A stretch of DNA of 64,000 nt from Hippasteria phrygiana (GCA_037893225.1 JAZGUH010000711.1:310001-374000), one strand, 5' to 3'. Positions 41,801-56,582 are shown, counted from the stretch's first letter. Program-made: numbers and translations. Notes: generated by a model from the sequence alone, not told the origin.

Positions 41801-42290
41801 GAGGTTTGAATTTTCTCCACAAGTGTTAACTCTAAGAAGCCGCCGATAATTGCAACATGTAGCGCCAGATCTAAGCTATCCATACATGTCAAAATTACTG
41901 AATTTGGTTGATATTTCATGCAATTATGAATGAGTAAAGCAAGTCCATACCCCAGGGAATTTGACATGCATGGAGCAATAAATAGACGGTAATCTGCACA
42001 CAGATGGTGGCCGGGAAGAAAATAAACATTGCGAGGTTTGAATTTTCTCCACAAGTGTTAACTCTAAGAAGCCGCCGATAATTGCAACATGTAGCGCCAG
42101 ATCTAAGCTATCCATACATGTCAACATTACTGAATTTGGTTGATATTTCATGCAATTATGAATGAGTAAAGCAAGTCCATACCACAGGGAATTTGACAGG
42201 CATGGAGCAATAAATAGACGGTAATCTGCACACAGATGGTGGCCGGGAAGAAAATAAACATTGCGAGGTTTGAATTTTCTCCACAAGTTT
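38811..42290. repeat. 3.48-kb block, copied at 44,376-47,855
   Basis: The block matches 44376-47855 at an offset of 5,565 bp (24 monomers, three 231-bp losses). A private G-to-T at 40,361 (AAATATACGG) distinguishes this copy. The left edge is AAGTTTTAAC versus AGGTGTTAAC, at 38,810 and 44,375. The right edge is TTTTAAC versus TTTGAAC, at 42,291 and 47,856. From about 40.76 to 42.2 kb it also resembles the first 2.2 kb of the window. Confidence 0.8.
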
Positions 42291-44375
42291 TAACTCTAAG
42301 AAGCCGCCGATAATTGCAACATGTAGCGCCAGATCTAAGCTATCCATACATGTCAAAATTACTGAATTTGGTTGATATTTCATGCAATTATGAATGAGTA
42401 AAGCAAGTCATACCCTAGGGAATTTGACAGGCATGGAGCAATAAATAGAAGGTAATATGCACACAGATGTTGGCCGGAAAGAAAATAAACATTGCGAGGT
42501 TTGAATTTTCTCCACAAGTTTTAACTCTAAGAAGCCGCCGATAATTGCAACATGTAGCGCCAGATCTAAGCTATACATACATGTCAAAATTACTGCATTT
42601 GGTTGATATTTCATGCAATTATGAATGAGTAAAGCAAGTCCATACCCCAGGGAATTTGACATGCATGGAGCAATAAATAGACGGTAATATGTACACAGAT
42701 GTTGGCCGGAAAGAAAATAAACATTGCGAGGTTTGAATTTTCTCCACAAGTTTGAACTCTAAGAAGCCGCCGATGATTGCAACATGTAGCGCGAGATCTA
42801 AGCTATCCATACATGTCAAAATTACTGAATTTGGTTGATATTTCATGCAATTATGAATGAGTAAAGCAAGTCCATACCCCAGGGAATTTGACAGGCATGG
42901 AGCAATAAATAGACGGTAACATGTACACAGATGTTGGCCGGAAAGAAAATAAACATTGCGAGGTTTGAATTTTCTCCACAAGTTTTAACTCTAAGAAGCC
43001 GCCGATAATTGCAACATGTAGCGCCAGATCTAAGCTATCCATACATGTCAAAATTACTGAATTTGGTTGATATTTCATGCAATTATGAATGAGTAAAGCA
43101 AGTCCATACCCCAGGGAATTTGACAGGCATGGAGCAATAAATAGACGGTAATATGTACACAGATGTTGGCCGGAAAGAAAATAAACATTGCGAGGTTTGA
43201 ATTTTCTCCACAAGTTTTAACTCTAGGAAGCCGCCGATAATTGCAACATGTAGCGCCAGATCTAAGCTATCCATACATGTCAAAATTACTGAATTTGGTT
43301 GATATTTCATGCAATTATGAATGAGTAAAGCAAGTCCATACCCCAGGGAATTTGACAGGCATGGAGCAATAAATAAAAGGTAATCTGCACACAGATGGTG
43401 GCCGGGAAGAAAATAAACATTGCGAGGTTTGAATTTTCTCCACAAGTTTTAACTCTAAGAAGCCGCCGATAATTGCAACATGTAGCGCCAGATCTAAGCT
43501 ATCCATACATGTCAAAATTACTGAATTTGGTTGATATTTCATGCAATTATGAATGAGTAAAGCAACTCCATACCCCAGGGAATTTGACATGCATGGAGCA
43601 ATAAATAGACGGTAACATGTACACAGATGTTGGCCGGAAAGAAAATAAACATTGCGAGGTTTGAATTTTCTCCACAAGTTTTAACTCTAAGAAGCCGCCG
43701 ATAATTGCAACATGTAGCGCCAGATCTAAGCTATCCATACATGTCAAAATTACTGAATTTGGTTGATATTTCATGCAATTATGAATGAGTAAAGCAAGTC
43801 ATACCCTAGGGAATTTGACAGGCATGGAGCAATACATAGAAGGTAATATGCACACAGATGTTGGCCGGAAAGAAAATAAACATTGCGAGGTTTGAATTTT
43901 CTACACAAGTTTTAACTCTAAGAAGCCGCCGATAATTGCAACATGTAGCGCCAGATCTAAGCTATCCATACATGTCAAAATTACTGAATTTGGTTGATAT
44001 TTCATGCAATTATGAATGAGTAAAGCAAGTCCATACCCCAGGGAATTTGACAGGCATGGAGCAATAAATAGACGGTAATATGTACACAGATGTTGGCCGG
44101 AAAGAAAATAAACATTGCGAGGTTTGAATTTTCTCCACAAGTTTTAACTCTAGGAAGCCGCCGATAATTGCAACATGTAGCGCCAGATCTAAGCTATACA
44201 TACATGTCAAAATTACTGCATTTGGTTGATATTTCATGCAATTATGAATGAGTAAAGCAAGTCCATACCCCAGGGAATTTGACATGCATGGAGCAATACA
44301 TATACAGTAATATGTACACAGATGTTGGCCGGGAAGAAAATAAACATTGCGTGGTTTGAATTTTCTCCACAGGTG
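42291..44375. repeat. Array section related to 2.4-5.6 kb
   Basis: The section is entirely satellite. Monomers around 42.4-43.1 kb correspond to 2.53-3.2 kb at an offset of 39,876. Those from about 43.1 to 44.9 kb correspond to 4.37-6.2 kb at an offset of 38,717. The step between the offsets is 1,159 bp, so one copy of the tandem 5-monomer duplication at 2.2-4.6 kb is absent here. This shows that distant parts of the array share a common ancestral order. Confidence 0.75.
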
Positions 44376-45728
44376 TTAACTCTAAGAAGCCGCCGATAAT
44401 TGCAACATGTAGCGCCAGATCTAAGCTATCCATACATGTCAAAATTACTGAATTTGGTTGATATTTCATGCAATTATGAATGAGTAAAGCAAGTCCATAC
44501 CCCAGGGAATTTGACATGCATGGAGCAAAAAATAGACGGTAACATGTACACAGATGTTGGCCGGGAAGAAAATAAACATTGCGAGGTTTGAATTTTCTCC
44601 ACAAGTTTTAACTCTAAGAAGCCGTCGATGATTGCAACATGTAGCGCCAGATCTAAGCTATACATACATGTCAAAATTACTGCATTTAGTTGATATTTCA
44701 TGCAATTATGAATGAGTAAAGCAAGTCCATACCCCAGGGAATTTGACATGCATGGAGCAATAAATAGACGGTAATATGTACACAGATGTTGGCCGGAAAG
44801 AAAATAAACATTGCGAGGTTTGAAATTTCTCCACAAGTTTGAACTCTAAGAAGCCGCCGATGATTGCAACATGTAGCGCCAGATCTAAGCTATCCATACA
44901 TGTCAAAATTACTGAATTTGGTTGATATTTCATGCAATTATGAATGAGTAAAGCAAGTCCATACCCCAGGGAATTTGACAGGCATGGAGCAATAAATAAA
45001 AGGTAATCTGCACACAGATGGTGGCCGGGAAGAAAATAAACATTGCGAGGTTTGAATTTTCTCCACAAGTGTTAACTCTAAGAAGCCGCCGATAATTGCA
45101 ACATGTAGCGCCAGATCTAAGCTATCCATACATGTCAAAATTACTGAATTTGGTTGATATTTCATGCAATTATGAATGAGTAAAGCAAGTCATACCCTAG
45201 GGAATTTGACAGGCATGGAGCAATAAATAGAAGGTAATATGCACACAGATGTTGGCCGGAAAGAAAATAAACATTGCGAGGTTTGAATTTTCTCCACAAG
45301 TTTTAACTCTAAGAAGCCGCCGATAATTGCAACATGTAGCGCCAGATCTAAGCTATACATACATGTCAAAATTACTGAATTTGGTTGATATTTCATGCAA
45401 TTATGAATGAGTAAAGCAAGTCCATACCCCAGGGAATTTGACATGCATGGAGCAATAAATAGACGGTAATATGTACACAGATGTTGGCCGGAAAGAAAAT
45501 AAACATTGCGAGGTTTGAATTTTCTCCACAAGTTTGAACTCTAAGAAGCCGCCGATGATTGCAACATGTAGCGCCAGATCTAAGCTATCCATACATGTCA
45601 AAATTACTGAATTTGGTTGATATTTCATGCAATTATGAATGAGTAAAGCAAGTCCATACCCCAGGGAATTTGACAGGCATGGAGCAATAAATAAAAGGTA
45701 ATCTGCACACAGATGGTGGCCGGTAAGG

Positions 45729-48700
45729 AAATAAACATTGCGAGGTTTGAATTTTCTCCACAAGTGTTAACTCTAAGAAGCCGCCGATAATTGCAACATG
45801 TAGCGCCAGATCTAAGCTATCCATACTTGTCAAAATTACTGAATTTGGTTGATATTTCATGCAATTATGAATGAGTAAAGCAAGTCCATACCCCAGGGAA
45901 TTTGACAGGCATGGAGCAATAAATAGACGGTAATCTGCACACAGATGGTGGCCGGGAAGAAAATAAACATTGCGAGGTTTGAATTTTCTCCACAAGTTTT
46001 AACTCTAAGAAGCCGCCGATAATTGCAACATGTAGCGCCAGATCTAAGCTATCCATACATGTCAAAATTACTGAATTTGGTTGATATTTCATGCAATTAT
46101 GAATGAGTAAAGCAAGTCCATACCCCAGGGAATTTGACATGCATGGAGCAATAAATAGACGGTAACATGTACACAGATGTTGGCCGGAAAGAAAATAAAC
46201 ATTGCGAGGTTTGAATTTTCTCCACAAGTGTTAACTCTAAGAAGCCGCCGATAATTGCAACATGTAGCGCCAGATCTAAGCTATCCATACATGTCAAAAT
46301 TACTGAATTTGGTTGATATTTCATGCAATTATGAATGAGTAAAGCAAGTCCATACCCCAGGGAATTTGACATGCATGGAGCAATAAATAGACGGTAATAT
46401 GTACACAGATGTTGGCCGGAAAGAAAATAAACATTGCGAGGTTTGAATTTTCTCCACAAGTTTGAACTCTAAGAAGCCGCCGATGATTGCAACATGTAGC
46501 GCCAGATCTAAGCTATCCATACATGTCAAAATTACTGCATTTGGTTGATATTTCATGCAATTATGAATGAGTAAAGCAAGTCCATACCCCAGGGAATTTG
46601 ACAGGCATGGAGCAATAAATAAAAGGTAATCTGCACACAGATGGTGGCCGGTAAGGAAATAAACATTGCGAGGTTTGAATTTTCTCCACAAGTGTTAACT
46701 CTAAGAAGCCGCCGATAATTGCAACATGTAGCGCCAGATCTAAGCTATCCATACTTGTCAAAATTACTGAATTTGGTTGATATTTCATGCAATTATGAAT
46801 GAGTAAAGCAAGTCCATACCCCAGGGAATTTGACAGGCATGGAGCAATAAATAGACGGTAATCTGCACACAGATGGTGGCCGGGAAGAAAATAAACATTG
46901 CGAGGTTTGAATTTTCTCCACAAGTGTTAACTCTAAGAAGCCGCCGATAATTGCAACATGTAGCGCCAGATCTAAGCTATCCATACTTGTCAAAATTACT
47001 GAATTTGGTTGATATTTCATGCAATTATGAATGAGTAAAGCAAGTCCATACCCCAGGGAATTTGACAGGCATGGAGCAATAAATAGACGGTAATCTGCAC
47101 ACAGATGGTGGCCGGGAAGAAAATAAACATTGCGAGGTTTGAATTTTCTCCACAAGTTTTAACTCTAAGAAGCCGCCGATAATTGCAACATGTAGCGCCA
47201 GATCTAAGCTATCCATACATGTCAAAATTACTGAATTTGGTTGATATTTCATGCAATTATGAATGAGTAAAGCAAGTCCATACCCCAGGGAATTTGACAT
47301 GCATGGAGCAATAAATAGACGGTAACATGTACACAGATGTTGGCCGGAAAGAAAATAAACATTGCGAGGTTTGAATTTTCTCCACAAGTGTTAACTCTAA
47401 GAAGCCGCCGATAATTGCAACATGTAGCGCCAGATCTAAGCTATCCATACATGTCAAAATTACTGAATTTGGTTGATATTTCATGCAATTATGAATGAGT
47501 AAAGCAAGTCCATACCCCAGGGAATTTGACATGCATGGAGCAATAAATAGACGGTAATCTGCACACAGATGGTGGCCGGGAAGAAAATAAACATTGCGAG
47601 GTTTGAATTTTCTCCACAAGTGTTAACTCTAAGAAGCCGCCGATAATTGCAACATGTAGCGCCAGATCTAAGCTATCCATACATGTCAACATTACTGAAT
47701 TTGGTTGATATTTCATGCAATTATGAATGAGTAAAGCAAGTCCATACCACAGGGAATTTGACAGGCATGGAGCAATAAATAGACGGTAATCTGCACACAG
47801 ATGGTGGCCGGGAAGAAAATAAACATTGCGAGGTTTGAATTTTCTCCACAAGTTTGAACTCTAAGAAGCCGCCGATGATTGCAACATGTAGCGCCAGATC
47901 TAAGCTATCCATACATGTCAAAATTACTGAATTTGGTTGATATTTCATGCAATTATGAATGAGTAAAGCAAGTCCATACCCCAGGGAATTTGACAGGCAT
48001 GGAGCAATAAATAAAAGGTAATCTGCACACAGATGGTGGCCGGTAAGGAAATAAACATTGCGAGGTTTGAATTTTCTCCACAAGTGTTAACTCTAAGAAG
48101 CCGCCGATAATTGCAACATGTAGCGCCAGATCTAAGCTATCCATACTTGTCAAAATTACTGAATTTGGTTGATATTTCATGCAATTATGAATGAGTAAAG
48201 CAAGTCCATACCCCAGGGAATTTGACAGGCATGGAGCAATAAATAGACGGTAATCTGCACACAGATGGTGGCCGGGAAGAAAATAAACATTGCGAGGTTT
48301 GAATTTTCTCCACAAGTTTTAACTCTAAGAAGCCGCCGATAATTGCAACATGTAGCGCCAGATCTAAGCTATCCATACATGTCAAAATTACTGAATTTGG
48401 TTGATATTTCATGCAATTATGAATGAGTAAAGCAAGTCCATACCCCAGGGAATTTGACATGCATGGAGCAATAAATAGACGGTAACATGTACACAGATGT
48501 TGGCCGGAAAGAAAATAAACATTGCGAGGTTTGAATTTTCTCCACAAGTGTTAACTCTAAGAAGCCGCCGATAATTGCAACATGTAGCGCCAGATCTAAG
48601 CTATCCATACATGTCAAAATTACTGAATTTGGTTGATATTTCATGCAATTATGAATGAGTAAAGCAAGTCCATACCCCAGGGAATTTGACATGCATGGAG

Positions 48701-49208
48701 CAATAAATAGACGGTAATATGTACACAGATGTTGGCCGGAAAGAAAATAAACATTGCGAGGTTTGAATTTTCTCCACAAGTTTGAACTCTAAGAAGCCGC
48801 CGATGATTGCAACATGTAGCGCCAGATCTAAGCTATCCATACATGTCAAAATTACTGCATTTGGTTGATATTTCATGCAATTATGAATGAGTAAAGCAAG
48901 TCCATACCCCAGGGAATTTGACAGGCATGGAGCAATAAATAAAAGGTAATCTGCACACAGATGGTGGCCGGTAAGGAAATAAACATTGCGAGGTTTGAAT
49001 TTTCTCCACAAGTGTTAACTCTAAGAAGCCGCCGATAATTGCAACATGTAGCGCCAGATCTAAGCTATCCATACTTGTCAAAATTACTGAATTTGGTTGA
49101 TATTTCATGCAATTATGAATGAGTAAAGCAAGTCCATACCCCAGGGAATTTGACAGGCATGGAGCAATAAATAGACGGTAATCTGCACACAGATGGTGGC
49201 CGGGAAGA
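45729..49208. repeat. 3,480-bp (15-monomer) higher-order unit, copy 1
   Basis: Fifteen 232-bp monomers with no 231-bp member. The following copy is in tandem at 49209-52688, and identity continues to 49,878/53,358. All compared monomer frames match between the copies. Within the unit a five-monomer order repeats at 2,320 and 1,160 bp. For example, the AATAAATAAAAGG plus GGCCGGTAAGG monomer recurs near 46.65, 48.03, 48.97 and 50.13 kb, so the unit itself contains older duplications. Confidence 0.85.
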
Positions 49209-52200
49209 AAATAAACATTGCGAGGTTTGAATTTTCTCCACAAGTGTTAACTCTAAGAAGCCGCCGATAATTGCAACATGTAGCGCCAGATCTAAGCTAT
49301 CCATACTTGTCAAAATTACTGAATTTGGTTGATATTTCATGCAATTATGAATGAGTAAAGCAAGTCCATACCCCAGGGAATTTGACAGGCATGGAGCAAT
49401 AAATAGACGGTAATCTGCACACAGATGGTGGCCGGGAAGAAAATAAACATTGCGAGGTTTGAATTTTCTCCACAAGTTTTAACTCTAAGAAGCCGCCGAT
49501 AATTGCAACATGTAGCGCCAGATCTAAGCTATCCATACATGTCAAAATTACTGAATTTGGTTGATATTTCATGCAATTATGAATGAGTAAAGCAAGTCCA
49601 TACCCCAGGGAATTTGACATGCATGGAGCAATAAATAGACGGTAACATGTACACAGATGTTGGCCGGAAAGAAAATAAACATTGCGAGGTTTGAATTTTC
49701 TCCACAAGTGTTAACTCTAAGAAGCCGCCGATAATTGCAACATGTAGCGCCAGATCTAAGCTATCCATACATGTCAAAATTACTGAATTTGGTTGATATT
49801 TCATGCAATTATGAATGAGTAAAGCAAGTCCATACCCCAGGGAATTTGACATGCATGGAGCAATAAATAGACGGTAATATGTACACAGATGTTGGCCGGA
49901 AAGAAAATAAACATTGCGAGGTTTGAATTTTCTCCACAAGTTTGAACTCTAAGAAGCCGCCGATGATTGCAACATGTAGCGCCAGATCTAAGCTATCCAT
50001 ACATGTCAAAATTACTGCATTTGGTTGATATTTCATGCAATTATGAATGAGTAAAGCAAGTCCATACCCCAGGGAATTTGACAGGCATGGAGCAATAAAT
50101 AAAAGGTAATCTGCACACAGATGGTGGCCGGTAAGGAAATAAACATTGCGAGGTTTGAATTTTCTCCACAAGTGTTAACTCTAAGAAGCCGCCGATAATT
50201 GCAACATGTAGCGCCAGATCTAAGCTATCCATACTTGTCAAAATTACTGAATTTGGTTGATATTTCATGCAATTATGAATGAGTAAAGCAAGTCCATACC
50301 CCAGGGAATTTGACAGGCATGGAGCAATAAATAGACGGTAATCTGCACACAGATGGTGGCCGGGAAGAAAATAAACATTGCGAGGTTTGAATTTTCTCCA
50401 CAAGTGTTAACTCTAAGAAGCCGCCGATAATTGCAACATGTAGCGCCAGATCTAAGCTATCCATACTTGTCAAAATTACTGAATTTGGTTGATATTTCAT
50501 GCAATTATGAATGAGTAAAGCAAGTCCATACCCCAGGGAATTTGACAGGCATGGAGCAATAAATAGACGGTAATCTGCACACAGATGGTGGCCGGGAAGA
50601 AAATAAACATTGCGAGGTTTGAATTTTCTCCACAAGTTTTAACTCTAAGAAGCCGCCGATAATTGCAACATGTAGCGCCAGATCTAAGCTATCCATACAT
50701 GTCAAAATTACTGAATTTGGTTGATATTTCATGCAATTATGAATGAGTAAAGCAAGTCCATACCCCAGGGAATTTGACATGCATGGAGCAATAAATAGAC
50801 GGTAACATGTACACAGATGTTGGCCGGAAAGAAAATAAACATTGCGAGGTTTGAATTTTCTCCACAAGTGTTAACTCTAAGAAGCCGCCGATAATTGCAA
50901 CATGTAGCGCCAGATCTAAGCTATCCATACATGTCAAAATTACTGAATTTGGTTGATATTTCATGCAATTATGAATGAGTAAAGCAAGTCCATACCCCAG
51001 GGAATTTGACATGCATGGAGCAATAAATAGACGGTAATCTGCACACAGATGGTGGCCGGGAAGAAAATAAACATTGCGAGGTTTGAATTTTCTCCACAAG
51101 TGTTAACTCTAAGAAGCCGCCGATAATTGCAACATGTAGCGCCAGATCTAAGCTATCCATACATGTCAACATTACTGAATTTGGTTGATATTTCATGCAA
51201 TTATGAATGAGTAAAGCAAGTCCATACCACAGGGAATTTGACAGGCATGGAGCAATAAATAGACGGTAATCTGCACACAGATGGTGGCCGGGAAGAAAAT
51301 AAACATTGCGAGGTTTGAATTTTCTCCACAAGTTTGAACTCTAAGAAGCCGCCGATGATTGCAACATGTAGCGCCAGATCTAAGCTATCCATACATGTCA
51401 AAATTACTGAATTTGGTTGATATTTCATGCAATTATGAATGAGTAAAGCAAGTCCATACCCCAGGGAATTTGACAGGCATGGAGCAATAAATAAAAGGTA
51501 ATCTGCACACAGATGGTGGCCGGTAAGGAAATAAACATTGCGAGGTTTGAATTTTCTCCACAAGTGTTAACTCTAAGAAGCCGCCGATAATTGCAACATG
51601 TAGCGCCAGATCTAAGCTATCCATACTTGTCAAAATTACTGAATTTGGTTGATATTTCATGCAATTATGAATGAGTAAAGCAAGTCCATACCCCAGGGAA
51701 TTTGACAGGCATGGAGCAATAAATAGACGGTAATCTGCACACAGATGGTGGCCGGGAAGAAAATAAACATTGCGAGGTTTGAATTTTCTCCACAAGTTTT
51801 AACTCTAAGAAGCCGCCGATAATTGCAACATGTAGCGCCAGATCTAAGCTATCCATACATGTCAAAATTACTGAATTTGGTTGATATTTCATGCAATTAT
51901 GAATGAGTAAAGCAAGTCCATACCCCAGGGAATTTGACATGCATGGAGCAATAAATAGACGGTAACATGTACACAGATGTTGGCCGGAAAGAAAATAAAC
52001 ATTGCGAGGTTTGAATTTTCTCCACAAGTGTTAACTCTAAGAAGCCGCCGATAATTGCAACATGTAGCGCCAGATCTAAGCTATCCATACATGTCAAAAT
52101 TACTGAATTTGGTTGATATTTCATGCAATTATGAATGAGTAAAGCAAGTCCATACCCCAGGGAATTTGACATGCATGGAGCAATAAATAGACGGTAATAT

Positions 52201-52688
52201 GTACACAGATGTTGGCCGGAAAGAAAATAAACATTGCGAGGTTTGAATTTTCTCCACAAGTTTGAACTCTAAGAAGCCGCCGATGATTGCAACATGTAGC
52301 GCCAGATCTAAGCTATCCATACATGTCAAAATTACTGCATTTGGTTGATATTTCATGCAATTATGAATGAGTAAAGCAAGTCCATACCCCAGGGAATTTG
52401 ACAGGCATGGAGCAATAAATAAAAGGTAATCTGCACACAGATGGTGGCCGGTAAGGAAATAAACATTGCGAGGTTTGAATTTTCTCCACAAGTGTTAACT
52501 CTAAGAAGCCGCCGATAATTGCAACATGTAGCGCCAGATCTAAGCTATCCATACTTGTCAAAATTACTGAATTTGGTTGATATTTCATGCAATTATGAAT
52601 GAGTAAAGCAAGTCCATACCCCAGGGAATTTGACAGGCATGGAGCAATAAATAGACGGTAATCTGCACACAGATGGTGGCCGGGAAGA
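49209..52688. repeat. 3,480-bp (15-monomer) higher-order unit, copy 2
   Basis: This is the tandem partner of 45729-49208. A partial third repetition runs to 53,358, where ATCTGCAC at 53,359 replaces ATATGTAC of the earlier copy (49,879). The left edge is defined by GGCCGGTAAGG at 45,724-45,728 against GGCCGGGAAGA at 49,204-49,208. No internal difference from copy 1 was seen. Confidence 0.85.
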
Positions 52689-53940
52689 AAATAAACATTG
52701 CGAGGTTTGAATTTTCTCCACAAGTGTTAACTCTAAGAAGCCGCCGATAATTGCAACATGTAGCGCCAGATCTAAGCTATCCATACTTGTCAAAATTACT
52801 GAATTTGGTTGATATTTCATGCAATTATGAATGAGTAAAGCAAGTCCATACCCCAGGGAATTTGACAGGCATGGAGCAATAAATAGACGGTAATCTGCAC
52901 ACAGATGGTGGCCGGGAAGAAAATAAACATTGCGAGGTTTGAATTTTCTCCACAAGTTTTAACTCTAAGAAGCCGCCGATAATTGCAACATGTAGCGCCA
53001 GATCTAAGCTATCCATACATGTCAAAATTACTGAATTTGGTTGATATTTCATGCAATTATGAATGAGTAAAGCAAGTCCATACCCCAGGGAATTTGACAT
53101 GCATGGAGCAATAAATAGACGGTAACATGTACACAGATGTTGGCCGGAAAGAAAATAAACATTGCGAGGTTTGAATTTTCTCCACAAGTGTTAACTCTAA
53201 GAAGCCGCCGATAATTGCAACATGTAGCGCCAGATCTAAGCTATCCATACATGTCAAAATTACTGAATTTGGTTGATATTTCATGCAATTATGAATGAGT
53301 AAAGCAAGTCCATACCCCAGGGAATTTGACATGCATGGAGCAATAAATAGACGGTAATCTGCACACAGATGGTGGCCGGGAAGAAAATAAACATTGCGAG
53401 GTTTGAATTTTCTCCACAAGTGTTAACTCTAAGAAGCCGCCGATAATTGCAACATGTAGCGCCAGATCTAAGCTATCCATACATGTCAACATTACTGAAT
53501 TTGGTTGATATTTCATGCAATTATGAATGAGTAAAGCAAGTCCATACCACAGGGAATTTGACAGGCATGGAGCAATAAATAGACGGTAATCTGCACACAG
53601 ATGGTGGCCGGGAAGAAAATAAACATTGCGAGGTTTGAATTTTCTCCACAAGTTTTAACTCTAAGAAGCCGCCGATAATTGCAACATGTAGCGCCAGATC
53701 TAAGCTATCCATACATGTCAAAATTACTGAATTTGGTTGATATTTCATGCAATTATGAATGAGTAAAGCAAGTCCATACCCCAGGGAATTTGACATGCAT
53801 GGAGCAATAAATAGACGGTAACATGTACACAGATGTTGGCCGGAAAGAAAATAAACATTGCGAGGTTTGAATTTTCTCCACAAGTGTTAACTCTAAGAAG
53901 CCGCCGATAATTGCAACATGTAGCGCCAGATCTAAGCTAT
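51628..53940. repeat. 2.3-kb block, copied at 59,278-61,590
   Basis: Matches 59278-61590 at an offset of 7,650 bp (33 monomers, six single-base losses). One private G-to-A at 60,076 (AAAAGATAAT) marks the downstream copy. The left edge is ACTTGTC at 51,627 versus ACATGTC at 59,277. The right edge is CTATACATAC (A at 53,941) versus CTATCCATAC (C at 61,591). Immediately downstream the match resumes with the offset changed by exactly one monomer. Confidence 0.8.
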
Positions 53941-54140
53941 ACATACATGTCAAAATTACTGCATTTGGTTGATATTTCATGCAATTATGAATGAGTAAAG
54001 CAAGTCCATACCCCAGGGAATTTGACATGCATGGAGCAATAAATAGACGGTAATATGTACACAGATGTTGGCCGGAAAGAAAATAAACATTGCGAGGTTT
54101 GAATTTTCTCCACAAGTTTGAACTCTAAGAAGCCGCCGAT

Positions 54141-56582
54141 GATTGCAACATGTAGCGCCAGATCTAAGCTATCCATACATGTCAAAATTACTGAATTTGG
54201 TTGATATTTCATGCAATTATGAATGAGTAAAGCAAGTCATACCCTAGGGAATTTGACAGGCATGGAGCAATAAATAGAAGGTAATATGCACACAGATGTT
54301 GGCCGGAAAGAAAATAAACATTGCGAGGTTTGAATTTTCTCCACAAGTTTTAACTCTAAGAAGCCGCCGATAATTGCAACATGTAGCGCCAGATCTAAGC
54401 TATACATACATGTCAAAATTACTGCATTTGGTTGATATTTCATGCAATTATGAATGAGTAAAGCAAGTCCATACCCCAGGGAATTTGACATGCATGGAGC
54501 AATAAATAGACGGTAATATGTACACAGATGTTGGCCGGAAAGAAAATAAACATTGCGAGGTTTGAATTTTCTCCACAAGTTTGAACTCTAAGAAGCCGCC
54601 GATGATTGCAACATGTAGCGCGAGATCTAAGCTATCCATACATGTCAAAATTACTGAATTTGGTTGATATTTCATGCAATTATGAATGAGTAAAGCAAGT
54701 CCATACCCCAGGGAATTTGACAGGCATGGAGCAATAAATAAAAGGTAATCTGCACACAGATGGTGGCCGGGAAGAAAATAAACATTGCGAGGTTTGAATT
54801 TTCTCAACAAGTTTTAACTCTAAGAAGCCGCCGATAATTGCAACATGTAGCGCCAGATCTAAGCTATCCATACATGTCAAAATTACTGAATGTGGTTGAT
54901 ATTTCATGCAATTATGAATGAGTAAAGCAACTCCATACCCCAGGGAATTTGACAGGCATGGAGCAATAAATAGACGGTAATCTGCACACAGATGGTGGCC
55001 GGGAAGAAAATAAACATTGCGAGGTTTGAATTTTCTCCACAAGTTTTAACTCTAAGAAGCCGCCGATAATTGCAACATGTAGCGCCAGATCTAAGCTATC
55101 CATACATGTCAAAATTACTGAATTTGGTTGATATTTCATGCAATTATGAATGAGTAAAGCAAGTCCATACCCCAGGGAATTTGACATGCATGGAGCAATA
55201 AATAGACGGTAACATGTACACAGATGTTGGCCGGAAAGAAAATAAACATTGCGAGGTTTGAATTTTCTCCACAAGTGTTAACTCTAAGAAGCCGCCGATA
55301 ATTGCAACATGTAGCGCCAGATCTAAGCTATCCATACATGTCAAAATTACTGAATTTGGTTGATATTTCATGCAATTATGAATGAGTAAAGCAAGTCATA
55401 CCCTAGGGAATTTGACAGGCATGGAGCAATAAATAGAAGGTAATATGCACACAGATGTTGGCCGGAAAGAAAATAAACATTGCGAGGTTTGAATTTTCTC
55501 CACAAGTTTTAACTCTAAGAAGCCGCCGATAATTGCAACATGTAGCGCCAGATCTAAGCTATACATACATGTCAAAATTACTGCATTTGGTTGATATTTC
55601 ATGCAATTATGAATGAGTAAAGCAAGTCCATACCCCAGGGAATTTGACATGCATGGAGCAATAAATAGACGGTAATATGTACACAGATGTTGGCCGGAAA
55701 GAAAATAAACATTGCGAGGTTTGAATTTTCTCCACAAGTTTGAACTCTAAGAAGCCGCCGATGATTGCAACATGTAGCGCCAGATCTAAGCTATCCATAC
55801 ATGTCAAAATTACTGAATTTGGTTGATATTTCATGCAATTATGAATGAGTAAAGCAAGTCCATACCCCAGGGAATTTGACAGGCATGGAGCAATAAATAA
55901 AAGGTAATCTGCACACAGATGGTGGCCGGGAAGAAAATAAACATTGCGAGGTTTGAATTTTCTCAACAAGTTTTAACTCTAAGAAGCCGCCGATAATTGC
56001 AACATGTAGCGCCAGATCTAAGCTATCCATACATGTCAAAATTACTGAATTTGGTTGATATTTCATGCAATTATGAATGAGTAAAGCAACTCCATACCCC
56101 AGGGAATTTGACAGGCATGGAGCAATACATAGACGGTAATCTGCACACAGATGGTGGCCGGGAAGAAAATAAACATTGCGAGGTTTGAATTTTCTCCACA
56201 AGTTTTAACTCTAAGAAGCCGCCGATAATTGCAACATGTAGCGCCAGATCTAAGCTATCCATACATGTCAAAATTACTGAATTTGGTTGATATTTCATGC
56301 AATTATGAATGAGTAAAGCAAGTCCATACCCCAGGGAATTTGACATGCATGGAGCAATAAATAGACGGTAACATGTACACAGATGTTGGCCGGAAAGAAA
56401 ATAAACATTGCGAGGTTTGAATTTTCTCCACAAGTGTTAACTCTAAGAAGCCGCCGATAATTGCAACATGTAGCGCCAGATCTAAGCTATCCATACATGT
56501 CAAAATTACTGAATTTGGTTGATATTTCATGCAATTATGAATGAGTAAAGCAAGTCATACCCTAGGGAATTTGACAGGCATG
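54141..56582. repeat. 2.4-kb block, copied at 61,559-64,000 (window end)
   Basis: Matches 61559-64000 at an offset of 7,418 bp, which is 232 bp less than the offset of the block before it. One monomer (about 53,941-54,172) is therefore extra here or missing downstream. Shared rare variants are TTCTCAACAAG (near 54,803/62,221 and 55,962/63,380), GAATGTGGTTG (near 54,891/62,309) and GCGCGAGATCT (near 54,619/62,037). Private changes include G-to-A at 62,652 and G-to-T at 62,857. The block continues beyond the window. Confidence 0.8.
54213..56530. repeat. 1,159-bp (5-monomer) tandem duplication
   Basis: Markers 54236, 55395 and 56554 are spaced 1,159 bp apart, and the monomers between them follow the same order of haplotypes. 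Differences between units include GCGCGAGATCT in the first only, GAATGTGGTTG in the first only, and AATACATAGACGG near 56,126 in the second only. The same pair, with its differences, is present at 61.65-63.97 kb, so this duplication is older than the 7.4-kb copy. Confidence 0.8.
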
